A DNA stretch of 56,364 nt, taken from the NCBI RefSeq assembly GCF_019249215.1, contig NZ_JAESDI010000022.1, positions 1 to 56,364 on the forward strand, read 5' to 3'. The notes below the pieces were generated by a model, which was not told the origin of the DNA, did not search any database, and saw only the letters and a list, made by a program, of their open reading frames with translations. The position numbers and the translations under genes were made by a program. This DNA is from Alteromonas lipotrueae (GTDB lineage: Bacteria > Pseudomonadota > Gammaproteobacteria > Enterobacterales > Alteromonadaceae). Within the stretch, counting starts at the first letter, position 1, and the number at the start of each line of letters is the position of its first letter. Positions 39,743-48,957 of the stretch are shown here, in pieces.

Positions 39743-41836
39743 TTAGAATGCGTAAGTTAGGCTCACAGAACCATTCACTGGTGCACCATAAAAGCCTATG
39801 GTGTGTAGGCTGGTAATGTATTTTTCGTCAAAAATATTGTTGATGTTTGCACGCAAGGTAAGGTCGTTAGTTACCGCGTAGGTTGCATAGGCATTTGCTA
39901 AAAAGTAGCTGCCTTGATCTACGTTATAATCGGTGTTGCTGATTTCAGATTGCCATCTTCCGCCTAAGCCAACTGTTAACGCTGGTACTGCAGGTAGTTC
40001 ATAACCTAACTGGAAAGTCACTACATCACGTGGAGCCCATAGGTTCGCATCATTGCCCGCTTCATCTTCCACATCAATTGCGGTATACGATGCTTGAACA
40101 CGCAATGCATCAGTAATTTGACCAACAACTTCCACCTCAAACCCTTCAGACTCTACCGTAACACCTTCGTAGTAGTACTGCTGGTTTTCTGGGTTAATAC
40201 CCGCAAAAGCAGCAAGATTTTCTTGGTCTGCGGTGAAGTATGCGAAGGTCGTTAATAGTGCGTCGTCTAACCACTGCGCTTTCACACCGGCTTCAAAGTT
40301 TTTGCCCTTGGTTGGCGCAACAAATTGCCCCGATAAGTCGTATTGCTCTTGCGGTTGGTATACATCTGAATAACTTACATAAGTATTGATGTTTTCAGTT
40401 ACCGCATAAGTAGCACCTATGTAAGGGCTGGCTTCACTTTCATTATTGTCGATAGTGGTGCCCGCATTGTTACCACTGCGCTCAAAATCAATTGCGTTGA
40501 AGCCCGCAATAACAAACAATTCATTGGTGACGCTTATTTTGGTAGAGCCAAAATAGCGGGTAAGATCTTGTTCAATATCAGAATACAGCACCGCGTCAAA
40601 CCAGTCTGGTTCGGCAATGGCATCAAATGCATATGGGAACGCTGGCGTTGCGCCATAGGCAGGCGTATTGGCATAGTCGAAACCGTATTGATACATGGTG
40701 TCGGAACTAGAGGCATGACTTACACCAATGTTCACTTCATGTTGACGGCCGAAGAGCTCGAAAGTACCAAAGGTACGCGCTTCTACTAAGTTTGAATCTA
40801 TGTCTGAATCATAACGACCGGGCCAGCCTACTAAACCTAAGCCCGTGTCTTTATCGATAGTACCGTAAGCATAAAACAACTTATCTTGTTCTTCGTAGCC
40901 GCGATAGTTGTAGCTTACTTTCACTTGCCAGTCGTTATCGAAAATATAGTCGAATTCAACGAAGGCATTGGTGTTTTCTGTGTCCCACATTGCCCATTCT
41001 TGCGCTGTGGTATCACTCACATCCCACTCAGCTTGTGTACCGTCTGTGTAATTAAATACTAACCCGCCCCAATTGTTTCCATCGGTGTTGGCATCTTGGT
41101 AAGAGTAGCCCAACGTAATGGTGGCGTTATCGGTAAGTTGCCCATCTACTACGCCATATAAAAAGGTGCGATCGTTCTCTAAGCCATCTAAGTAAGATTC
41201 TTTATCTTCTATAGCACCTACAAAACGTGCAGCCCAACGGCCATCTTCGGTTAGCAAAGTAGAATAATCCGCCTGCAAGCGTTTAAAATCAAACGACCCT
41301 GCACTCACTGTCACTTCACCGCCTTCTTCATTGGTGGGGCGTTTACGTACATAGTTTAATGTACCCGATGAATTACCTACACCGGTTAGCAGGCCATTGG
41401 CACCACGAATAACTTCAATTTTTTCATAACCGTAGGCTTCAAGCGCACCGGTGACAATTCCCCAGTCGTTAGGTAATCCTACGCCATCAATTTGCGTGTT
41501 TTTAATTTCAAAACCACGGGCTGTGTAGTTTGTACGGTTAGTTTCCCACTCTTCTACGTTAATACCCGGTGCAAGTTTAAGTGCATCGTTAACATTGTAG
41601 GCACCAAACGACTGCATTAGCGCTTCAGAGATAAGGCTAATTGACTGAGGTGTTTCGCTTAGCTCCATTGTTAAGCCAGTCGCACCGCGACTTACGCGGT
41701 TTTGACGTACACCAACAATGTGAATTTTCTCAACCTGCGACTCTTCTACAATTGCAGTATCTGTTTGAGTTTCTTGAGCGTTAATTGAGAAAGCGAGCGC
41801 TACAGGGGTAAGCGCAAAGAGTGTGGTCAGTTTCAT
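39743..41836 (-). CDS. TonB-dependent siderophore receptor
   Basis: The 697-residue outer-membrane receptor has a signal peptide (about 1-20, LFALTPVALAFSINAQ). The plug domain contains GLTMELSETPQSISLISEAL and IEVIRGANGLLTGVGNSSGTLN (in part), which is the FpvA/FhuE-like siderophore receptor pattern. The barrel ends in SVSLTYAF with a terminal phenylalanine. A good Fur box lies about 70 bp upstream of the start, so iron limitation should induce it. The ligand is probably a ferric hydroxamate or catecholate siderophore, which cannot be narrowed further. No siderophore synthesis genes are nearby. Confidence 0.92.
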   Translation of the reverse strand: MKLTTLFALTPVALAFSINAQETQTDTAIVEESQVEKIHIVGVRQNRVSRGATGLTMELSETPQSISLISEALMQSFGAYNVNDALKLAPGINVEEWETNRTNYTARGFEIKNTQIDGVGLPNDWGIVTGALEAYGYEKIEVIRGANGLLTGVGNSSGTLNYVRKRPTNEEGGEVTVSAGSFDFKRLQADYSTLLTEDGRWAARFVGAIEDKESYLDGLENDRTFLYGVVDGQLTDNATITLGYSYQDANTDGNNWGGLVFNYTDGTQAEWDVSDTTAQEWAMWDTENTNAFVEFDYIFDNDWQVKVSYNYRGYEEQDKLFYAYGTIDKDTGLGLVGWPGRYDSDIDSNLVEARTFGTFELFGRQHEVNIGVSHASSSDTMYQYGFDYANTPAYGATPAFPYAFDAIAEPDWFDAVLYSDIEQDLTRYFGSTKISVTNELFVIAGFNAIDFERSGNNAGTTIDNNESEASPYIGATYAVTENINTYVSYSDVYQPQEQYDLSGQFVAPTKGKNFEAGVKAQWLDDALLTTFAYFTADQENLAAFAGINPENQQYYYEGVTVESEGFEVEVVGQITDALRVQASYTAIDVEDEAGNDANLWAPRDVVTFQLGYELPAVPALTVGLGGRWQSEISNTDYNVDQGSYFLANAYATYAVTNDLTLRANINNIFDEKYITSLHTIGFYGAPVNGSVSLTYAF

Positions 41837-41906
41837 TGTGTTCTCTACAGTGATTTTGGTTTAGTTTTTAGTCGCAGAGGATTATACGGAAGTAGAGAAG
41901 GATCAC

Positions 41907-41927
41907 AAATGATAATTATTAGCATTT
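41907..41927. promoter_or_regulatory. Fur box upstream of the siderophore receptor
   Basis: AAATGATAATTATTAGCATT closely follows the Fur consensus of repeated GATAAT hexamers; on the minus strand it reads AATGCTAATAATTATCATTT. It is about 70 bp upstream of the receptor ATG, in promoter position. Confidence 0.75.
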
Positions 41928-42054
41928 ACAATAATACTAATAATTACCTGTTAATAAAAATTGATCAGATTTTTGCTTTCTTCAGAATATAAATAGGGCA
42001 AGTTGGTTGGCCAAAGAATTTAGCGCCTTCAGCCATCACTGAAAAGAAAAAATA

Positions 42055-44640
42055 CTAACTATCGGGAAGTCTCGATTTTACTTGGGTAATAAGATCCTGT
42101 TTCACCACAGGTTTAACAATATGACCTTGCATACCTGCATCGATACAACGCTTTCTGTCGGCTTCCATGGCGTTAGCTGTCATGGCTAAAATAGGGATAT
42201 TATCCCAGGTAGAATTTGCGCGAATGTGCTCAGCTGCTTCTACACCACCCATAATAGGCATTTGCATATCCATTAATATTAAGTGAGGTTTGAACCCACT
42301 CAGAAGAAGATCTAAACACTCTTGCCCATTCTCGGCAAATTTAACAACGGCACCCGCGCTTTTGAGCATAGCGCCAGCAACTTGTTGATTAATTGGGTTG
42401 TCTTCCACTACCAAGATTAAGGTTTTAGCCAAGAGTTTTTCGTTATCTTCAACCTCGGGCTTTTCAGCTAATTCATCGATAGATTGGTTGCACGAAATAA
42501 CCGTATCGTACAATGTAGATGGTGTGAATGGCTTATATAAAAGGCCGTCGTATAGCACCAAGCTATTTTTATCAAGACTCTCTCTGTTGTGCGAGACCAC
42601 AACCAAATGGGTAATTTCTTTTTGTTCTTGTTGCCAACTTGCCAGTGCTTCTTTACTGATAACAGTTAAGATTGCTTCATCAATGATAATGACCCTAGGT
42701 AGGCTATTCGACGCTTTATGAGTAGTTAAGTCTTCAACACTTTTTGCCACATAGGACGGCCACCCAAGTACAGAACATTGGCGCTGAATGCCGGTTTCTA
42801 CATTTACATTTTGCGTAAGCACTATGGCCTGATAAGACATAACATCTTGCTCACTTAAGCTGTCTTCTTGCGCTACCGATGCTTTTTTAAGCAACACATT
42901 AAAATGGAATTTACTGCCTTTACCCTGCTGGCTTACTACACCAATCTTACCGTGCATCATTTCCACTAACTGCTTGGCAATGCTTAGCCCTAGGCCTGTA
43001 CCACCGAACTTAGAGTTGGTGTCGCGGCTAGCCTGAGTAAACGCCCCAAATACTTGGTTGGCTTGCTTTTCAGTCATGCCAATACCCGTATCTTGAACCT
43101 CAAACCCTAGCTGAATGGTATCTTCGTTTTCGTTTAGTAGCTCAACGCTTAAATTCACTTCCCCACGAGAGGTAAACTTAATGGCGTTACTAATTAAGTT
43201 GCTGATAATTTGATTGAGCCTAACGGCATCGCCCACAACATGTTTAGGACATTTAGGATCAACATCAATCCACAGCTCGATATGTTTACCGTAAGCGGCA
43301 CGCCCCATCATCTTACCCACTTGATTAAGTAAACTATCCAACCGGAATGGGGCTTCAACCATATCGAGCTTACCGGCTTCAATTTTGGAAAAATCGAGCA
43401 CGTCATCAATAATTCGGCTTAATAAAGAAAAGCTAGTGATAGCTTGCTCTATATTATCGTTGATTTTTTTGTAGTTACGCTCACCCAACGTAATTTGCAG
43501 TAGGCCGTACACACCGTTCATAGGCGTTCTAATTTCATGTGACATTCTGGCGAGAAAAATGGCTTTAGATTTTTCGGCATTAGTGGCCTTATTTTTTGCC
43601 TTTATGGCAAGCTCTTTTTCCAAGTTCAATTGATTAAGCAGTCGTATTAATAGGTACGCCAGGCCTAATAAAAACAAAGCCGCCACCGCAAAGCCCAAAG
43701 CAATAAAATGCTTGGTTCGCTCCAAATACGCTATTGCCTCAGTTGGCCTTTCCATAACTAACCAGTAGTAAGCATCTTCAATATCTGTGTTGTCAGTATT
43801 CCTTTTACCAATAGGAATAATGCCGTGTTTAAATCGACTGGTAAAACTCCTATCTGGCATGTCATCTTCGCCGCCATTAAAGCGTTTTTCAAAGCCAGGA
43901 AATTGCATACTTACTTGGTTCTTGGGCCTGTCGAGCAGCCAACCCCACGCGGCGTTATTCGGAGAAGCTAAAAAGAATCCATCTGGATTAATTAACCAAT
44001 GCGCACTCTCGGTTTGCAGCTCTTTTAAGCGAGAGAATACATCACGTAAATCAAAGTTCAGTACGATTAAACCTAAAACCTCGCCATCAACGCGATATTT
44101 AGCAACACTTCTAATAGTAGGCCGATAAGGGAGTTCTATTACCCCCCGCTCTTTATTTAAATCTAAGGGCGATATGTAATAGTCTTTTGATGACTCAACA
44201 GCTTCAATAAAATAATACCGATCGGCTTTGTTTTGCAGGTCTTGGGTGTCTCGCCAGATAAGGCTTCCGGATGGTTTTTCAGCACGTAGTTGTTCATTAC
44301 CATCAAGCGCAATATAGCGAATTTGCTGTAAACTTGGGTACGCATCGAAAAGCGCTGACCAATGTGCAGTAAGGTAGCCCTTAGCATTCTGTTCAACTAG
44401 CGCATCGGTAATTAAGGTACTTTTGCTTTCTTGAATAGCAATGGAACGCGCATCCAATATAACGTGGTTGATTTGACTCTGAAAATTTTGATGCAGTACA
44501 TCGAATTGTTGGTCGATAGCGTCGTTACTAAAACGCTTAGTTTCAATCCACAAAATATTGGCTAATACTGCCAAGATGCCAATAAATAATACGCAGAATA
44601 TAGAAATGAAGAGTGCTGATTTAGAAACTTTATTGACCAC
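42055..44640 (-). CDS. Hybrid sensor histidine kinase/response regulator
   Basis: The 861-residue membrane protein has one helix at about 9-30, a large periplasmic sensor of Cache type (about 35-308) and a second helix at about 311-335. A coiled linker leads to the HisKA domain with phospho-accepting H368 in ARMSHEIRTPMNGV. The HATPase domain has NLISNAIKFTSRGEV and GGTGLGLSIAKQLVEMM. A weakly conserved receiver-like stretch (about 610-720) follows, then a canonical receiver (about 735-858) with phospho-aspartate D791 in LILMDMQMP. No partner regulator gene is adjacent, so it is an orphan kinase. Its signal is unknown. Confidence 0.92.
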   Translation of the reverse strand: MVNKVSKSALFISIFCVLFIGILAVLANILWIETKRFSNDAIDQQFDVLHQNFQSQINHVILDARSIAIQESKSTLITDALVEQNAKGYLTAHWSALFDAYPSLQQIRYIALDGNEQLRAEKPSGSLIWRDTQDLQNKADRYYFIEAVESSKDYYISPLDLNKERGVIELPYRPTIRSVAKYRVDGEVLGLIVLNFDLRDVFSRLKELQTESAHWLINPDGFFLASPNNAAWGWLLDRPKNQVSMQFPGFEKRFNGGEDDMPDRSFTSRFKHGIIPIGKRNTDNTDIEDAYYWLVMERPTEAIAYLERTKHFIALGFAVAALFLLGLAYLLIRLLNQLNLEKELAIKAKNKATNAEKSKAIFLARMSHEIRTPMNGVYGLLQITLGERNYKKINDNIEQAITSFSLLSRIIDDVLDFSKIEAGKLDMVEAPFRLDSLLNQVGKMMGRAAYGKHIELWIDVDPKCPKHVVGDAVRLNQIISNLISNAIKFTSRGEVNLSVELLNENEDTIQLGFEVQDTGIGMTEKQANQVFGAFTQASRDTNSKFGGTGLGLSIAKQLVEMMHGKIGVVSQQGKGSKFHFNVLLKKASVAQEDSLSEQDVMSYQAIVLTQNVNVETGIQRQCSVLGWPSYVAKSVEDLTTHKASNSLPRVIIIDEAILTVISKEALASWQQEQKEITHLVVVSHNRESLDKNSLVLYDGLLYKPFTPSTLYDTVISCNQSIDELAEKPEVEDNEKLLAKTLILVVEDNPINQQVAGAMLKSAGAVVKFAENGQECLDLLLSGFKPHLILMDMQMPIMGGVEAAEHIRANSTWDNIPILAMTANAMEADRKRCIDAGMQGHIVKPVVKQDLITQVKSRLPDS

Positions 44641-44741
44641 AATGCATCCTTTCGGGTTACTGCAACGGCTACATAATTATACGAAAGTATAACACCTAAG
44701 TCGTACCTTACCGCGAATAAGCTAGCGTTGGCTATTCAGGG

Positions 44742-45145
44742 CTATTTTAACGTTGAGACTAAAGCACTTAACGGCCCTAAATCAGACTCAAAATACTTCC
44801 ATTGCTGCATTCCGCTTTGATAAATAGGCTGACGAACTTGCTCAGCTCTTGCGGTTCTTACTGAGCGTTTGGTGTTGTAGATATCTAAGCAACGCGCTTC
44901 AAAAAGTAGCCCGCAAAAATCAAGTATCCTTTGTACTTGCTTGTTAAACTCAGTGACCACATCTTTTAAATTTTATCTGGTAGCACTGTGTTCCAGTACT
45001 CCAGCGGCTCAACATAATTATTGTAGTACTTTTCAATATCTTCAAGGTTATAACTAAATTCCTGCCCTTTTACAAACAACGGCTTAAAGATACTAAATCC
45101 ACATGACATGGGGTTGCGGCGTGCATCTATGTTGTAGCGCTTGGG
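44742..45145 (-). pseudogene. Broken sulfotransferase-like gene (C-terminal remnant)
   Basis: Read leftward from 45145, the sequence gives PKRYNIDARRNPMSCGFSIF, then QEFSYNLEDIEKYYNNYVEP and WNTVLPDKI, and stops. After restoring one T near 44966-44973 it continues KDVVTEFNKQVQRILDFCGL, RSVRTARAEQVRQPIYQSG and ends WKYFESDLGPLSALVSTLK. This is the pattern of the C-terminal part of tetratricopeptide-linked sulfotransferases (VRTA..QVRQPIY..W...LGPL). The N-terminal part, including the PAPS-binding loop, is missing upstream of 45145, where an in-frame stop occurs. So this is a decayed fragment with a one-base deletion, not a functional 72-residue gene. Confidence 0.8.
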
Positions 45146-45306
45146 CTAATCAAAGTCCCCGCCCGTTTAACCTGTGCGCCACTCCAGCAACATAGAGCCT
45201 GCTTGAGGTAAAGTTGCGCTGTAACTCATATACACTAATAATTTGACTCGTTAACAAGCAACTAGCAGAGTATAGAGATGCTTACATTAAGCGAAACCTT
45301 GTCACT

Positions 45307-46953
45307 ATGATGAATTTAGCGTTCTCTTACCTACCTCTTATTTTGCTAATTACCTTAATGGTAAAAAAGAACCCTATGCCATCTAGCAAAGCCCTACCTT
45401 TAAGCGCTTTGGTAGCTTATATTGTGGTGCTGCTGGTATTCAAACAAGACGCAAGATTAGTGAATGCCAATGTAATAAGTGGCGCATTACTGGCACTTAC
45501 CCCGCTTTCTATTATCGCCGGCGCGATATTCCTTTTTAAATGCATGGAAATTACCGGCGCTTTAGCTATTTTACGTAAATCGCTAGACGGCGTAAGCGAA
45601 AACCCCGTAGCCCAGCTAATGATTGTAGGCTGGGCGTTTATGTTTCTAATTGAAGGCGCCAGTGGTTTTGGAACACCGGCCGCTATTGCCGCCCCCATAC
45701 TTTACAGCCTTGGTTTTCCCGCCTTACGAGTGGCACTGTTCTGTTTAGTGCTAAATACCATTCCCGTTACTTTTGGAGCCATGGGCACACCTGTATGGTT
45801 TGGGTTATCGCTGTTGCAGCTTCCCCAAGAAAGCGTGCGGGAAATAGCACAGCAAGCAGCCCTTATTAACACCATAGCCGCACCTGTTATTGTGATATTG
45901 GCATTGCGATTAGTAGTAAGCGATGCCGCCGACATTAAAAAGAACCTGCTTTTTATTCTACTTTCCACCTGCGCATGCACCCTGCCCTATTTGGGGCTAA
46001 GCTATTTTGGTGTGGAATTCCCTTCGTTGCTGGGCGGGCTAATTGGCTTAATCATTACCCTGCTGCTAGCGAAATATAAAATAGGAATTGAGGCAGTAAA
46101 TCGACCAACAGCTAATCGAACAGTATCCACCGAACAAGCCCCAGCGAAAACAGTACCACTAAAAACACTAATAAAAGCCGCGTTCCCGCTATGGGGCACC
46201 GTGTTGCTTTTAGTCTTAACTCGCCTGCCGGAACTAGGGTTAAAAGCGCTTTTACAAGCCACCGAACCCGCCTTACACATTAGCCTAGGTTTTTTAGGCA
46301 CTTTCCACATAAGCACAAGCTTAGTGGCCAGCTTAACCGACATCTTAAATACCGCGGTAACCTGGAAACATAGCGTTTTGTATATTCCATCTATTATTCC
46401 TTTTGCGGTAACCGGCAGCGTAACCTTGTGGCTATTTCGCCAACAAGCAGAACCAAATACGTTAAAAACAGCAGGCCAACAAACTCTTGCCCGCATGCGC
46501 ACGCCTTTTTTCGCCATGCTAGGTGCACTTATCTTTGTGAACATGATGATGCTAGGCGACAGTTCTGGTCAAAACAGCGCGGCAGTAGCAAAAATCGGTC
46601 ATCACTTGGCACAAATTACCGGCGAAAACTGGACCTTCTTCGCGCCGCTATTAGGTGCATTAGGTTCATTCTTTTCAGGGTCGGCCACTATCTCTAATTT
46701 AACCTTCGCTGGTATTCAAACCACCATTGCAGAGCAACTGTCATTACCCTTAACCACCATACTGGCACTACAAAGTGTAGGCGCCGCCATGGGCAACATG
46801 GTGTGCATCAATAACATAGTGGCAGTAACCGCTATTCTTGGTTTGCAAAACCGCGACGGCGACATTTTAAAAAGTACAGTGGTGGTCATGGTCGTATTTT
46901 CGTTTATCGCTGGTTGTTTAGGCGTTTTGTTGGTCAACCTTTTCGCGACATAG
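45307..46953 (+). CDS. LldP/LctP-family L-lactate permease
   Basis: The 548-residue membrane protein has about 12-14 hydrophobic segments. Family blocks are EGASGFGTPAAIAAPIL (about 116-132), NTIPVTFGAMGTPVWFGL (about 152-169), and near the C-terminus GSFFSGSATISNLTFAGIQ and GAAMGNMVCINNIVAV. LldP proteins import lactate, and often glycolate, with protons. It is flanked by the broken sulfotransferase and a convergent GH127 gene, with no lactate dehydrogenase nearby, so the physiological substrate is unproven. Confidence 0.9.
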   Translation: MMNLAFSYLPLILLITLMVKKNPMPSSKALPLSALVAYIVVLLVFKQDARLVNANVISGALLALTPLSIIAGAIFLFKCMEITGALAILRKSLDGVSENPVAQLMIVGWAFMFLIEGASGFGTPAAIAAPILYSLGFPALRVALFCLVLNTIPVTFGAMGTPVWFGLSLLQLPQESVREIAQQAALINTIAAPVIVILALRLVVSDAADIKKNLLFILLSTCACTLPYLGLSYFGVEFPSLLGGLIGLIITLLLAKYKIGIEAVNRPTANRTVSTEQAPAKTVPLKTLIKAAFPLWGTVLLLVLTRLPELGLKALLQATEPALHISLGFLGTFHISTSLVASLTDILNTAVTWKHSVLYIPSIIPFAVTGSVTLWLFRQQAEPNTLKTAGQQTLARMRTPFFAMLGALIFVNMMMLGDSSGQNSAAVAKIGHHLAQITGENWTFFAPLLGALGSFFSGSATISNLTFAGIQTTIAEQLSLPLTTILALQSVGAAMGNMVCINNIVAVTAILGLQNRDGDILKSTVVVMVVFSFIAGCLGVLLVNLFAT

Positions 46954-46994
46954 ACTTTAGTGAACCCTTTTCGCGAGCGAGCTTTTCCTCACTG

Positions 46995-48881
46995 TTATGC
47001 GAAATAGTAAGGAAACTCAGTTATTCTAAGATGAGTACAACCAAAGGGCACTAAAACTAGATTTTGTGGTTCGCTTTTCGAGGCTACCGGACTATGAGGT
47101 AGTGGCGCCGCAATACAACCCAACATTTGCCATTGAGGTAACTGTTTCGCATCTATCGTTAGTGTGACCGGAAAGTGCTCATTGCTGAAAGGGATTTCAG
47201 TATCAACCGCGCTCTCAAATAACGATATTTCTCCGTCGTACTTCAATGCAAAATTCCAAGCAGATTTCGCCCTAAACTCGTAGTCACAATGGGGGTACTC
47301 CCGAAGTGGTTTATCTTGGTTCACTTGTTTTTGTTCATAGTCTATAGGTAACGAAAAAACTAAAGGACCGCGCTCCAAGCTGATAGCATTATAAAGCCGC
47401 TTTTGTCGAGACACTGGCATTTCTAGTACAACGGTTATTGCGACCTGTCTATGCCAAGTTCTTTTAAGCCTAAAGTAACTTCCACTTTCGGTAGACTCTA
47501 TGCTGTCGCCATCAAGTGAAATAGTCACTCGAGGGCACCATTGCGGAATACGAATATAAAGTGGAAATGAGTTGGCTTTTTCAGACCCTATAATAAAGGT
47601 TAAATGATTATTAAAGGGGTAATCGGTAATAAGCTCAAGCGTGGTTTCCACGCCTTGGATTTGGGTTGTTAACTTGGACGGCGCATAAATGGTTGCCACT
47701 ACACCACCATCGGTGCTTGTCATCCATTGGCTAGCAAGTAGTTTTGGCCAGCCTTGATGATAGTTTGAAGTACAGCAACCAAAATGAGGGGCTAATCCGT
47801 AGATATTGGCATCAGGATCGTTGGTAGACCAAGGCATGTTTTCATCAATAGTACACGCTATTTGATTAGTTTGCTGATCGTATTGGTGAGCCCACATATC
47901 GCGAGTAAAGGCCGCCGGGAGTGCATTATAGGCAATTTTTTCCAACCTATCTGAATACTTAACATCACCAAATATTTGAACCAAATGCTCCAGTGAATAC
48001 ATATATTCTACGATTGCACATAACTCAGTTCCACGGGTAGGCTCTTTTCCCGCCAAGCATTCATCGCCGGTAAAAGTCCCTACAGCCGTTCCATGGTGTT
48101 CATCGAGTAGCGCAATCATATTATCTACGGCTAATTTTTCGTCCGGCGACTTGGTTACTCTGCTCAGCAACCCATATGCCTTGACTGCCATCGCGTTGTT
48201 GACGATGTGGCTCATAAAATTCCAACCACCTTTTGTCGTTGCAGAGGTCATTGGCCAGCGTGAAAAAAACGATTTCCAGCCAAAACCTTGTGCTTCTAAC
48301 TTGGTGGTTAAGGCGAGCAACCAGGCTTCTGGTTTACGCTGATAAAGCCATAAAATACTAATGAAAGCCTCAAACCAACGGGCTTGCCCCCAATCGAATA
48401 AAGGCGTCCAGTTAATTGAGCAATCTACTTTTCGCAAGCAGCGGTAAACAGCACCTTCTACTCTCTCGTCGCTGGTTATTTCATAATATTGCACTAACAC
48501 CTTTAGGGCTAAAAATTGCGCCCATATATCGTATTGTTGTTTGGATTCTGGGTTTGTAACGTTCGGATCCGTGGGCCCAAGCCAACCATCCTCATGTTGA
48601 TGACAGAGGATGTAGTCCAAATACCCTTGAACTTTGGCAATTAACTTATCGTCTTCTAGTAGATAAGCCAGTGGCATTATTCCATCTAACCAATATGGCG
48701 CTCTCTCCCACCCTTCTGCTTCCCCTCCAAACCACGCGCTGTCCCGCACGTCCGGCCAAAATTCGTCTAAATGCCCAGTCAATCCTTCAGCTTGAATCTC
48801 CAATTGTCGGCGAACCCAACCGGTAGGCTTAATGGCAGTAAGCGCTAGGGGTTTGAAGGTTAATGCTTTTATTGATGTCAT
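46995..48881 (-). CDS. GH127-type beta-L-arabinofuranosidase (DUF1680)
   Basis: The 628-residue alpha/alpha-barrel glycosidase has the zinc-thiolate active site of the family. E286 and C288 in TELCAIVEYM and the CC pair C369-C370 in HFGCCTSNYHQGW correspond to the Glu, Cys and Cys-Cys ligands of the bifidobacterial enzyme HypBA1; the last cysteine is the nucleophile there. No signal peptide is visible, so it acts in the cytoplasm on imported small arabinosides. It is encoded 76 bp downstream of an MFS symporter and probably with it. Related families (GH146 and others) share the fold, so the substrate may be a different furanoside. Confidence 0.87.
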   Translation of the reverse strand: MTSIKALTFKPLALTAIKPTGWVRRQLEIQAEGLTGHLDEFWPDVRDSAWFGGEAEGWERAPYWLDGIMPLAYLLEDDKLIAKVQGYLDYILCHQHEDGWLGPTDPNVTNPESKQQYDIWAQFLALKVLVQYYEITSDERVEGAVYRCLRKVDCSINWTPLFDWGQARWFEAFISILWLYQRKPEAWLLALTTKLEAQGFGWKSFFSRWPMTSATTKGGWNFMSHIVNNAMAVKAYGLLSRVTKSPDEKLAVDNMIALLDEHHGTAVGTFTGDECLAGKEPTRGTELCAIVEYMYSLEHLVQIFGDVKYSDRLEKIAYNALPAAFTRDMWAHQYDQQTNQIACTIDENMPWSTNDPDANIYGLAPHFGCCTSNYHQGWPKLLASQWMTSTDGGVVATIYAPSKLTTQIQGVETTLELITDYPFNNHLTFIIGSEKANSFPLYIRIPQWCPRVTISLDGDSIESTESGSYFRLKRTWHRQVAITVVLEMPVSRQKRLYNAISLERGPLVFSLPIDYEQKQVNQDKPLREYPHCDYEFRAKSAWNFALKYDGEISLFESAVDTEIPFSNEHFPVTLTIDAKQLPQWQMLGCIAAPLPHSPVASKSEPQNLVLVPFGCTHLRITEFPYYFA

Positions 48882-48957
48882 TTTACTTCCGTATAGTATT
48901 CAAGCGAAAGGCTTCCACCCCTTACTCTGAAATAGTTAAACCGTTGCGAGCTTCTGT

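Noticed and set aside
44742..44960. Functional 72-residue protein
   Set aside because: It is the C-terminal end of a broken sulfotransferase whose preceding part is readable in another frame.
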